Source: Clostridiales bacterium UBA8960 (GTDB lineage: Bacteria; Bacillota; Clostridia; Peptostreptococcales; Acidaminobacteraceae). From it: a stretch of DNA of 5,071 nucleotides. The stretch covers positions 1 through 5,071 of the forward strand of contig DMYC01000232.1 of the NCBI GenBank assembly GCA_003482695.1. The letters are read 5' to 3'. Of the stretch, positions 1 through 5,071 are shown one piece after another. The notes under the pieces were generated by a model. The model was not told the origin of the DNA, did not search any database, and saw nothing but the letters and a program-made list of their open reading frames with translations. A program made the position numbers and the translations under genes. Position 1 is the first letter of the stretch. Every line of letters begins with the position of its first letter.

Positions 1-2
1 AG

Positions 3-668
3 AACTGTGACGCTCCGATGGATATCTGTATGACGTTTGGAAACACTGCCGACTCACTCATAAGATCGAATTATGCGAGGCGTATTGATGCCAAAGAATG
101 TCTAGAGCTGCTCGAAGTGGCCTATTCAAACAACCTCGTACAGGTGGGCGAGAATGTGCAAAATGAAGTTGCGTTCATTTGCAATTGCTGTGGTTGCTGC
201 TGTGAAGCCTTGCTTGCGGCCAAGAGGTTTGGAACCACTCAAACGATTGCGACAACCGCGTATATTCCTGTCGTTTTGCCATCAAGTTGCGTGTCGTGCG
301 GCAAGTGTGTCGCAGTCTGCCCGGTAGATGCCCTTGAACTGAAAAATGATGAACTTGAGCTAATCGAGGAAATGTGCCTCGGTTGTGGCGTATGTGTCAG
401 AAACTGTGCGTTTGATGCGCTTCATCTCGAAAAGCGGGATGCAAGAGTCATCACGCCGGTCAATACAGCACATAGGGTTGTTTTGATGGCCATTGACAAG
501 GGAATGCTCCCAAATCTTATTTTTGATAACAATGCCCTCGCATCACACCGCATGATGGCAAGCATCCTGACAGCCATCCTCAATTTGCCACCGGCTAAGC
601 AAATATTGGCAAATGAACAGATTAGGTCAAAGTATTTAGCGAACATGATGGCGAAACGTAAGAAATAG
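3..668 (+). CDS. 4Fe-4S dicluster protein with CNCCGCCC cysteine cluster (5' end missing)
   Basis: This is the C-terminal 221 residues of an iron-sulfur protein. The reading frame is open to the left edge, so the ATG at 18 is an internal methionine: the five codons before it read NCDAP, and the C-D-A-P-x-x-x-C pattern with the following FG is conserved in this family. Numbered from that ATG, C55-N-C57-C58-G-C60-C61-C62 packs six cysteines into eight residues. Two ferredoxin motifs follow: C91-x2-C94-x2-C97-x3-C101-P and C120-x2-C123-x2-C126-x3-C130. The second has Ala where Pro is usual. Each should bind a [4Fe-4S] cluster. The last 80 residues, helical with a basic KRKK end, carry no motif I recognise. 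No membrane segment or signal peptide is visible in this part, so it is probably a cytoplasmic electron-transfer protein. Its redox partner is unknown. The family assignment is firm; the physiological role is not known to me. Confidence 0.85.
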   Translation, partial: NCDAPMDICMTFGNTADSLIRSNYARRIDAKECLELLEVAYSNNLVQVGENVQNEVAFICNCCGCCCEALLAAKRFGTTQTIATTAYIPVVLPSSCVSCGKCVAVCPVDALELKNDELELIEEMCLGCGVCVRNCAFDALHLEKRDARVITPVNTAHRVVLMAIDKGMLPNLIFDNNALASHRMMASILTAILNLPPAKQILANEQIRSKYLANMMAKRKK

Positions 669-675
669 AGGAGAA

Positions 676-700
676 AGTGATCAGGGGGTCCGACCCCCTG
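676..700. repeat. REP-like GGGGTC/GACCCC palindrome, copy 1
   Basis: These 25 bases match 4006-4030 at 23 positions. The differences are G684 against A4014 and C691 against G4021. The core is AGGGGGTC, one base, GACCCCCT. Copy 1 has lost the outer right half-site (GATCA) seen in copy 2 and has GG plus a T-run there instead. Short GC-rich palindromes of this kind in intergenic DNA are typical of REP elements mobilised by a TnpA-REP (Y1) transposase elsewhere in the genome; that link is inference, since no such gene is in this window. Confidence 0.6.
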
Positions 701-707
701 GTTTTTT
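682..707 (+). terminator. Intrinsic terminator of the iron-sulfur gene, built on a GGGGTC palindrome
   Basis: CAGGGGGTC (682-690) pairs perfectly with GACCCCCTG (692-700) around one central base; in RNA the loop would open to three bases. Six T follow at 702-707, starting 14 bases after the stop codon at 666-668. The GC-rich stem plus T-run is the classic Rho-independent form on the plus strand. The stem sequence is shared with the palindrome at 4008-4034, so this terminator appears to be made from a repeat copy. Confidence 0.8.
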
Positions 708-709
708 GC

Positions 710-738
710 TTGCCAACTCATAAAGAACATGCTAATAT
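710..738 (+). promoter_or_regulatory. Sigma-A type promoter for the rhodanese gene
   Basis: TTGCCA (710-715) is a 5/6 match to the -35 consensus. A 17-base spacer leads to TAATAT (733-738), with TG at 730-731 giving an extended -10. The predicted start of transcription is near 745. The -35 lies only two bases beyond the T-run of the upstream terminator, so the rhodanese is insulated from the iron-sulfur gene and transcribed on its own. Confidence 0.65.
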
Positions 739-744
739 AAAACA

Positions 745-765
745 TACCCCCTCATCAAGGGGGTA
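745..765. promoter_or_regulatory. G-tract inverted repeat on the predicted +1, possible CsoR/CstR-type operator
   Basis: TACCCCCT (745-752) and AGGGGGTA (758-765) form a perfect 8-base inverted repeat around CATCA. It covers about +1 to +21 of the predicted transcript, where a bound repressor would block initiation. Operators of the CsoR/RcnR/CstR family are G/C-tract inverted repeats flanked by TA, and CstR controls rhodanese and persulfide genes in some Bacillota. That resemblance is the only ground for the call: no regulator gene is present. It could instead act as a 5' mRNA hairpin or be a diverged relative of the GGGG palindromes nearby. Confidence 0.4.
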
Positions 766-792
766 AAACAAAAGCTTGAGGAGTCATGAATC

Positions 793-1161
793 ATGGAAAT
801 TTTATTAGCGATTACCGCTGCCTACATTGTTTTAGTTATAATCAACAAAGCCACAGCACCCAAAGTGGAGAACATATCTGGAAGAGACCTTGATACACTT
901 ATAAGGGACAAATCGATAAAAAGACATTTCGTAGACGTCAGAACCCCTAGTGAATTTAGTGGTAGGAAGGTCAAAGGATTCATGAATATTCCACTTGACC
1001 AACTAAACAAGAGGGCATCTGAGCTTCATGCGGATAACACGGTCGTCTTGATGTGCGCATCTGGAAGCAGAAGTTTGAGAGCGGCTAGAATACTCAGTAA
1101 AAATGGATTTAAGAAAATCGTCAACGTAAAAGGTGGCATATCATCCTACCCTAGCAAATAA
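793..1161 (+). CDS. Membrane-anchored single-domain rhodanese (sulfurtransferase)
   Basis: A 122-residue protein. Residues 3-18 are a hydrophobic helix, which should tether the protein to the membrane; no cleavage site is evident. Residues about 28-119 form one rhodanese domain: D48-V-R-T-P-S-E-F is the conserved early motif, C88-A-S-G-S-R-S94 is the active-site loop with catalytic Cys88, and V-K-G-G-I-S near 112-117 is the usual C-terminal motif, with Tyr where Trp is common. Such proteins carry sulfane sulfur as a Cys persulfide; the donor and acceptor cannot be told. If the domain lies outside the membrane, it may handle external thiosulfate or sulfide species. The start is set by GAGGAG at 778-783, nine bases before the ATG; the ATG at 786 is in another frame and soon stops. 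All nine arginines use AGA or AGG, unlike the neighbouring genes. It has its own promoter and a possible operator. Confidence 0.9.
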   Translation: MEILLAITAAYIVLVIINKATAPKVENISGRDLDTLIRDKSIKRHFVDVRTPSEFSGRKVKGFMNIPLDQLNKRASELHADNTVVLMCASGSRSLRAARILSKNGFKKIVNVKGGISSYPSK

Positions 1162-1166
1162 CGGAC

Positions 1167-1219
1167 AAAAAAAGGCCCTTGAAGCATAGCCGCATTTAGC
1201 GCTAAGTTCAAAGGCCTTT
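1167..1219 (-). terminator. Convergent terminator between the rhodanese and ABC operon
   Basis: AAAGGCCCTTGAA (1171-1183) pairs with TTCAAAGGCCTTT (1207-1219), 13 bases with one mismatch and a 23-base loop. The run of A at 1167-1173 becomes seven T at the foot of the stem on the minus strand, so the hairpin best serves the ABC operon, whose last stop codon ends eight bases away. On the plus strand only TTT follows, giving weaker termination of the rhodanese transcript. The loop holds a small palindrome, TTAGCGCTAA (1196-1205). Confidence 0.7.
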
Positions 1220-1226
1220 AACTTGC

Positions 1227-2258
1227 TTAAAATTTCTTTACGATCGCTTCAATATCCATATCTTGAACAGAAAAATCGAGGACGTTGAACCTTTGTAAAA
1301 TCACATTCATGATACTAGAAATGCTGATGTGATTTCGGTTGAACTGTACGGTGAGCTGATTGTTGGCCAAATCGTATGACAGCGTGTTTGCATCGCTGCC
1401 TTCAATCAGAGAGCCAAGACCCTTTAACTGCTCAAGGATTTCATTTTCATCATCATACCTGAGGTCAAAGATGATTTTACGTTCAAAACCGAAATCCCTT
1501 CGAATTTTATCGATGCCACCGTCATAAAGCAGTTCACCTTTATCGATGATGATAATGCGATGACACAACTCTTCAATGTCGCTCATGTCATGCGTGGTTA
1601 GAACGATGGTCGTGCCATATTTCGCATTCATATCTTTAATGGCTTTACGTATGCGCTCCTTGACCATCACATCAAGACCTATGGTGGGTTCGTCCAAAAA
1701 GAGGACTTTCGGGTTATGAAGCATGGAAGCGGCTAAATCGGCACGCATCCTTTGCCCAAGCGACAATGTTCGGACCGTTTGGTTCATGAACTCTGAGAGT
1801 TCAAAAATCTCATCGAAATATTGCATTTGCGATGCATAAAAAACATCGGGAACTTGATATATTTCTTTGAGAATCGCAAACGTTTCGCCAACAGGCAGAT
1901 CCCACCACAACTGTGTCTTCTGTCCAAAGACCACACCGATATGCTTAGCATTTTCTTGGCGCATTTGATAAGGAATGCGACCATCCACCTTGACATATCC
2001 GTCACTGGGCGTTAGGATTCCAGTCATCATCTTGATGGTCGTCGATTTGCCAGCGCCATTTGCCCCGATGTATCCAATAATTTCTCCGCGTTTAATACCG
2101 AAAGAAACGCTTTTTACAGCAGGAATTTCCACGACTTCTCTCTTAAACAACGTTTTGATGGTGCCTCTGAGACCTTTTCCTTTTTTGTATGTCTTAAAGG
2201 TCTTCGTCAGACCATGTGCTTCGATCATATAAGTGTCTTTGTCCACTATTTGTTCCAT
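1227..2258 (-). CDS. ABC-2 exporter ATP-binding protein (COG4586-like)
   Basis: This 343-residue cytoplasmic ATPase powers the exporter formed with the two upstream permeases. All nucleotide-binding motifs are intact: Walker A G65-A-N-G-A-G-K-S-T73, Q-loop Gln113 (FGQKTQLWWDL), signature L165-S-L-G-Q169, Walker B VLFLDE ending at Glu190, D-loop GLD (194-196) and switch His223. LSLGQ signatures and the WWDL stretch after the Q-loop are typical of COG4586, near the DrrA/NatA group. Residues after about 245 form a C-terminal extension, as usual in this family, of unclear role. The start is taken at the ATG at 2258-2256 (reading MEQIVDKD), which sits six bases after GGAGG (2269-2265). A longer frame from TTG at 2276 would contain that ribosome binding site and is unlikely. 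It is the last gene of the operon, 21 bases after the second permease. The substrate is unknown. Confidence 0.9.
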   Translation of the reverse strand: MEQIVDKDTYMIEAHGLTKTFKTYKKGKGLRGTIKTLFKREVVEIPAVKSVSFGIKRGEIIGYIGANGAGKSTTIKMMTGILTPSDGYVKVDGRIPYQMRQENAKHIGVVFGQKTQLWWDLPVGETFAILKEIYQVPDVFYASQMQYFDEIFELSEFMNQTVRTLSLGQRMRADLAASMLHNPKVLFLDEPTIGLDVMVKERIRKAIKDMNAKYGTTIVLTTHDMSDIEELCHRIIIIDKGELLYDGGIDKIRRDFGFERKIIFDLRYDDENEILEQLKGLGSLIEGSDANTLSYDLANNQLTVQFNRNHISISSIMNVILQRFNVLDFSVQDMDIEAIVKKF

Positions 2259-2279
2259 AATATTCCTCCAAACCAACTT

Positions 2280-3089
2280 TTAGTTGCCTACGCTCTCATA
2301 TTGCTTCATACCTTGATGGAAAGTCACAAGTCCTATAGTGAGGGCGATGATGGTAACAATAATCATCGTTCCCAAACTTTCAAACAAAGTGGATGTTCCG
2401 AGGAAAAATGAAGCGGGAATATAAGCCGTCAGCGCAAATGGCACAACATAAGTGATGAATGTCCTAATGAATTTGTGATAAATCTCGAGTGGATATTTAG
2501 CAAAATCACTCATTTGGTAGAACATGAACAAAATGGATTGGCTGCGTTTTAACCAAAAGGCCAAAGACGCGAGGAAAAGTTTGATGCTCGTATAGATCAG
2601 TGTAGAAAAAATAAGCATCACAACAAAGATGAAAATTTTATCGGGTGTAAAGACGATCCCACCTTTAGTGGAGGCATAAACCACCAAGAGCACACCGATG
2701 ATCACCTCTCCGATGCCATCAGGTTGAAACTTTTGAGCCACGATTTGAAATAGAGGATGTATCGGCCTGAGCAGGTAACGGTCAAACTCACCGTGAACGA
2801 TTACATTGCCGGCAAGCAACCATAGATAATCGGTAAACATATGGTCGAGGCCGCGTGGGATATTGGCAAAACCATAGATGAACAAAAGGTCATAAAAGGT
2901 CCAACCGAGTAAATCCGGTATTTGCCCAAAGACCAGTGCGATAAAAGCGATCCCACCGAATTGGATCATGAAAAACGCTAAAAAGCCTATGAAAAAGTCC
3001 GTTCGTGAATGCATGAGCGCTTTTAAATATTGACTTAAAAACATACCATAGAGATTAAAATACCATTTGAGTCGTTTTAGCCTTTCCAT
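2280..3089 (-). CDS. ABC-2 family permease (COG3694-like), second subunit
   Basis: A 269-residue integral membrane protein and one half of the exporter channel. Hydrophobic stretches lie near residues 31-56, 65-78, 126-140, 150-180, 209-230 and 238-258, consistent with six membrane segments. G100-E-F-D-R-Y-L-L-R-P109 is the cytoplasmic motif typical of this permease group and a likely contact with the ATPase. Other family-like features are Y-P-L-E-I-Y (199-204) and the TAYIPASFFLG stretch (221-231). The ATG at 3089-3087 follows GGGAGG (3100-3095) with five bases between, and that ribosome binding site lies inside the end of the upstream permease gene. Only one base separates the upstream stop from this ATG, so the two permeases are probably translationally coupled and made in equal amounts. 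Length and motif order fit COG3694; the transported compound is unknown. Confidence 0.85.
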   Translation of the reverse strand: MERLKRLKWYFNLYGMFLSQYLKALMHSRTDFFIGFLAFFMIQFGGIAFIALVFGQIPDLLGWTFYDLLFIYGFANIPRGLDHMFTDYLWLLAGNVIVHGEFDRYLLRPIHPLFQIVAQKFQPDGIGEVIIGVLLVVYASTKGGIVFTPDKIFIFVVMLIFSTLIYTSIKLFLASLAFWLKRSQSILFMFYQMSDFAKYPLEIYHKFIRTFITYVVPFALTAYIPASFFLGTSTLFESLGTMIIVTIIALTIGLVTFHQGMKQYESVGN

Positions 3090-3090
3090 G

Positions 3091-3906
3091 TCAACCTCCC
3101 AAAATCGTGAGGCGTTTTACTGCCCGCAGCCAAATCATCTGGGTCACACCCGCTAGAAGAAGTACCCATGTGCCTTGAATGGCGATGTGAAAGAGCATAT
3201 CATCACCTGCGTACTTTCCGAGATAAATCATCGTCGGCGTGTACACGAGCCCGGCAAACGGCATAAATTTAAAGGCTGCCAGAATTCCGGCGGGGAAGAA
3301 GGCCAGGGGAATCAACTGTCCGGATGAAAGACGCATAATCGCTTCTTTTGCAAATATAAATCCGAAAACGTACTCAACAAAAAATGCCGCAAGTCCGAAA
3401 AGAAAGTTGATATAAAACAGAATCAGCGCACTTAGACACACACTTGCGATGTAGAAAAGCAACATCGACAAATCGGGAAGGGCACCGTTTGCAAAATAAT
3501 CGTAAATCGTATATCCGCCCCAAAGCGGCAAGAATAAAAACGTTAAATTGATAAAGATGTTACCAAGTGCAAAGAAAAATTTGAGCACTTGGTAGTTTAC
3601 GGGTTTAATCAAGTTCATGGCAATACTTCCAGACTGCACATCTTGGGCGATGTCCCAGTGAACGTCATTTGCGATGAGCAAACTCGTAAGTGTACTCATG
3701 ACGACATAACCAATCATGTCGTCGAATGTAAAGCCTTGTATGGTGTTGCCACTCGCACTGCTAAAAATCGCGAACCATATATAAAGGAGAACGACTGTTT
3801 GAAACATGTCGCCCAATATATACACGTAAAAGTTCGCCCGATAAGCCATGAATCCCTGAACGACACCTTTTGTGAATGGCAGGTAAGTTCTGAGTAACCT
3901 ATTCAA
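3091..3906 (-). CDS. ABC-2 family permease (COG4587-like), first subunit, TTG start
   Basis: A 271-residue membrane protein, first gene of the exporter operon. Hydrophobic segments lie near 27-49, 63-80, 109-136, 146-187, 194-212 and 238-261. N-L-I-K-P-V (98-103) matches the LxRP-like cytoplasmic motif of its partner; S-G-Q-L-I-P-L-A-F-F-P (195-205) and the later Y-T-P-T-M-I-Y-L-G (222-230) are characteristic of COG4587 permeases. It should form a heterodimer with the second permease. The start is TTG at 3906-3904, seven bases after AGAAGGG (3920-3914). An ATG at 3913-3911 directly abuts that Shine-Dalgarno, is out of frame and ends after four codons. The next in-frame ATG is residue 20, which would remove the conserved amphipathic N terminus. 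The stop is TGA, one base before the next gene. A promoter is predicted at 3996-3968. Confidence 0.85.
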   Translation of the reverse strand: MNRLLRTYLPFTKGVVQGFMAYRANFYVYILGDMFQTVVLLYIWFAIFSSASGNTIQGFTFDDMIGYVVMSTLTSLLIANDVHWDIAQDVQSGSIAMNLIKPVNYQVLKFFFALGNIFINLTFLFLPLWGGYTIYDYFANGALPDLSMLLFYIASVCLSALILFYINFLFGLAAFFVEYVFGFIFAKEAIMRLSSGQLIPLAFFPAGILAAFKFMPFAGLVYTPTMIYLGKYAGDDMLFHIAIQGTWVLLLAGVTQMIWLRAVKRLTILGG

Positions 3907-3943
3907 ATTGCATCCCTTCTTTCGAAAATAGTGCTTAAATCAC

Positions 3944-3972
3944 TTGTTTAATTCACTTACATAAGTTAGTAT
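3944..3972 (+). promoter_or_regulatory. Possible promoter of the oxidoreductase gene, sharing the -10 zone with the opposite promoter
   Basis: On the plus strand TTGTTT (3944-3949), a 17-base spacer and TAGTAT (3967-3972, 4/6) point right. The start would be near 3979, with a leader of about 85 bases that includes the palindrome at 4008-4034. The match is weaker than the opposing promoter and transcription could also depend on other, unseen sites. Confidence 0.3.
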
Positions 3973-3996
3973 ATAAAGAATATGTTTAGAAAACAA
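3968..3996 (-). promoter_or_regulatory. Predicted promoter of the ABC exporter operon
   Basis: On the minus strand TTGTTT (3996-3991), a 17-base spacer and TATACT (3973-3968, 5/6 match to the -10) point left toward the first permease. Transcription would start near 3961, giving a leader of about 55 bases. The -35 is weak (3/6), so an activator or tolerance through the good -10 is possible. Confidence 0.45.
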
Positions 3997-4005
3997 GTTA
4001 AACTT

Positions 4006-4034
4006 AGTGATCAAGGGGTCGGACCCCCTGATCA
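4006..4034. repeat. REP-like GGGGTC/GACCCC palindrome, copy 2, in the oxidoreductase leader
   Basis: TGATCAAGGGGTC (4008-4020) and GACCCCCTGATCA (4022-4034) form 13-base arms around one base, with a single mismatch at 4014. The first 25 bases match copy 1 (676-700) at 23 positions. No T-run follows on either strand, so this copy is not an intrinsic terminator. It ends about 20 bases before the ribosome binding site of the gene at 4064, where a stable hairpin could affect leader RNA stability or translation. Confidence 0.65.
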
Positions 4035-4063
4035 TTCTGATCTGCCGAAATCAAGGAGGAAAC

Positions 4064-5071
4064 ATGGTTATACTCAACACTCAAGAAGCCAACCGATGTC
4101 TGTTATGCAAGAATCCAAAATGCCAAACGCATTGTCCTATAAATACGCCCATCCCAGAAGTGGTTAAACTTTATAAAGAAGGCAAAATTGAAGAAGCTGG
4201 CCAACTCTTATTTGACAACAACCCGCTTTCTCTTGTCTGTTCCAAAGTCTGTGTACACGAAGAACAGTGTAAGGGAAATTGCATCCTAGGCATCAAAGGC
4301 GACCCGATAGAATTCCATAAAATAGAAGAAGAAATCTCTATGGCGTTCTTTGAGCACCAGACGCTCGAACCCTCAAAAAAAGATAAAGGCCGCATCGCAA
4401 TCATCGGCGGCGGTCCAGCAGGTCTTACCATTTCTTTTATCTTGGCAAAAAAAGGCTACGATGTGACAATATTCGAAGCGCATAACAAAATCGGAGGCGT
4501 ACTCAGGTACGGCATCCCCGAATACAGGCTTTCGAACACCATTGTCGATCAAATTGAAGTCAAACTCATCGAAGCCGGCGTCAAAATCCGTCCGAACACG
4601 TTGATCGGTCCAGTCATTACGCTCGACAGGCTTTTCCAAGATGGATATAAAGCCGCATTCATCGGCACTGGCGTATGGAACCCAAAACCTTTAACCATAA
4701 AAGGCGAAACGCTCGGGCATGTGCATTATGCCATCGACTACCTCAAATCACCGGAAACGTATAGGTTGGGAAAAAACGTCGCGGTCATCGGCGCTGGAAA
4801 TGTGGCATTTGATGCCGCAAGAAGCGCGATTCGAAATGGCGTAGAGAAAGTAACCATCATCTATCGAAAAGGCTTTGACGATATGCCAGCCACAGGCCAT
4901 GAAATTAGGGAATCACTGGATGACGGCATCAGTTTTGAACTTTATAAATACCCGATTGAAATCAAGGATGGCGGCATCGTCGTAGGCAGCATCGAAAGAA
5001 TGCCAAATGCTGGACCGGACGGACAGGAAGGATTCAAGCAACGACCAGACCAGTCCTCATTTTTTGAAGCG
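4064..5071 (+). CDS. GltD/NfnB/PreT-like FAD- and NAD(P)-dependent iron-sulfur oxidoreductase (3' end missing)
   Basis: The frame is open from the ATG to the right edge (336 residues seen; relatives are usually about 400-470). The ATG follows AAGGAGG (4053-4059) at four bases. The N-terminal helical domain carries C12-x2-C15-x4-C20-x3-C24-P and C59-x3-C63-x5-C69-x3-C73, the two [4Fe-4S] motifs of the GltD/dihydropyrimidine dehydrogenase domain. An FAD-binding Rossmann motif follows (IIGGGPAG, 113-120, with Glu138 at the end of the second strand), then Y149-G-I-P-E-Y-R-L, G201-T-G with PKPL, the NAD(P) motif G243-A-G-N-V-A-F-D250, Y267-R-K and M274-P-A. It should pass electrons between NAD(P)H, FAD and the clusters to a partner subunit or acceptor. 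In GltD the partner makes glutamate, in NfnB it is a ferredoxin-linked subunit, in PreT a dihydropyrimidine dehydrogenase. The partner gene, if downstream, is outside the window, so I assign no symbol. Confidence 0.9.
   Translation, partial: MVILNTQEANRCLLCKNPKCQTHCPINTPIPEVVKLYKEGKIEEAGQLLFDNNPLSLVCSKVCVHEEQCKGNCILGIKGDPIEFHKIEEEISMAFFEHQTLEPSKKDKGRIAIIGGGPAGLTISFILAKKGYDVTIFEAHNKIGGVLRYGIPEYRLSNTIVDQIEVKLIEAGVKIRPNTLIGPVITLDRLFQDGYKAAFIGTGVWNPKPLTIKGETLGHVHYAIDYLKSPETYRLGKNVAVIGAGNVAFDAARSAIRNGVEKVTIIYRKGFDDMPATGHEIRESLDDGISFELYKYPIEIKDGGIVVGSIERMPNAGPDGQEGFKQRPDQSSFFEA

Larger units (their letters stand above)
3942..3998. repeat. Inverted repeat ACTTGTTT / AAACAAGT framing the divergent promoters
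   Basis: ACTTGTTT (3942-3949) and AAACAAGT (3991-3998) are perfect inverted copies centred on 3970, the middle of the shared -10 zone. Inside lies a smaller palindrome, ACTTA-CA-TAAGT (3955-3966). The arms contain both -35 hexamers, so the symmetry may reflect a bidirectional promoter or a dimeric regulator binding both ends. Confidence 0.45.

Noticed and set aside
422..745. 107-codon open frame on the minus strand
   Set aside because: It lies antisense to the end of the iron-sulfur gene and across the terminator and promoter, and has no motif. A shadow of the real gene.
677..766. 29-codon frame from GTG 677 with an upstream GAGGAG
   Set aside because: It reads through a terminator hairpin, a promoter and an inverted repeat, and its product (starting VIRGSDPL) resembles nothing I know. 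The spacing of three bases is also short.
2259..2276. N-terminal extension of the ABC ATPase from TTG 2276
   Set aside because: The six added residues are encoded by the Shine-Dalgarno GGAGG itself; the ATG at 2258 has ideal spacing.
3589..3897. 102-codon plus-strand frame
   Set aside because: Antisense to the first permease gene, without a convincing ribosome binding site or motif.
3899..3913. ATG at 3913-3911 as the start of the first permease or of a leader peptide
   Set aside because: Out of frame with the permease, four codons long, and directly abutting the ribosome binding site with no spacing.
676..4034. CRISPR array or transposon with terminal repeats
   Set aside because: Only two copies of the palindrome, 3.3 kb apart, with no regular spacers, transposase, integrase or recognisable target-site duplication.
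3982..4167. 61-codon plus-strand frame across the palindrome
   Set aside because: It overlaps the well-supported oxidoreductase start in another frame and translates the repeat; no family resemblance.
4171..4639. Two minus-strand frames of 86 and 88 codons
   Set aside because: Both are antisense to the oxidoreductase, whose conserved FAD and cysteine motifs are unambiguous on the plus strand.

Overview
The window looks like chromosomal DNA from an anaerobic or facultative bacterium of the low- to moderate-GC Bacillota/Mycoplasmatota type. The grounds are strong purine-rich ribosome binding sites (GGAGG, GAGGAG), TTG start use, compact operons, AT-rich leaders, iron-sulfur proteins rich in cysteine, and overall GC in the low forties by eye. 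TGA works as a stop (first permease gene) and tryptophan is TGG, so the standard code is used. The species cannot be named from the sequence, and this lineage guess is weak.

Layout, left to right. (1) 3-668 (+): the 3' part of a gene for an iron-sulfur protein with a CNCCGCCC cysteine cluster and two ferredoxin-type [4Fe-4S] motifs, closed by a strong GC-rich terminator hairpin at 682-707. (2) 710-1161 (+): a self-contained unit with a near-consensus promoter, a G-tract inverted repeat lying on the predicted transcription start, and a small membrane-anchored single-domain rhodanese. (3) 1171-1219: a convergent terminator. (4) 3906-1227 (-): a three-gene operon for an ABC-2 type exporter, permease then permease then ATPase, of the COG4587/COG3694/COG4586 kind, with unknown substrate. 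(5) 3942-3998: a symmetric divergent promoter region. (6) 4064-5071 (+): the 5' two thirds or more of a gene for a GltD/NfnB/PreT-like FAD- and NAD(P)-dependent oxidoreductase with two N-terminal [4Fe-4S] motifs, running off the right edge.

The two outer genes are both soluble redox iron-sulfur proteins. The genes between them (rhodanese, ABC exporter) are unrelated in kind and lie between two near-identical copies (23 of 25 bases) of a GGGGTC/GACCCC palindrome. A dispersed REP-like repeat is the likeliest explanation, and the 3.3 kb between the copies may be an inserted or rearranged block. I see no transposase, integrase, tRNA, rRNA or CRISPR array. I found no convincing undescribed system. 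The best leads are the palindrome pair, the predicted sulfur- or metal-responsive control of the rhodanese, and the symmetric divergent promoter.
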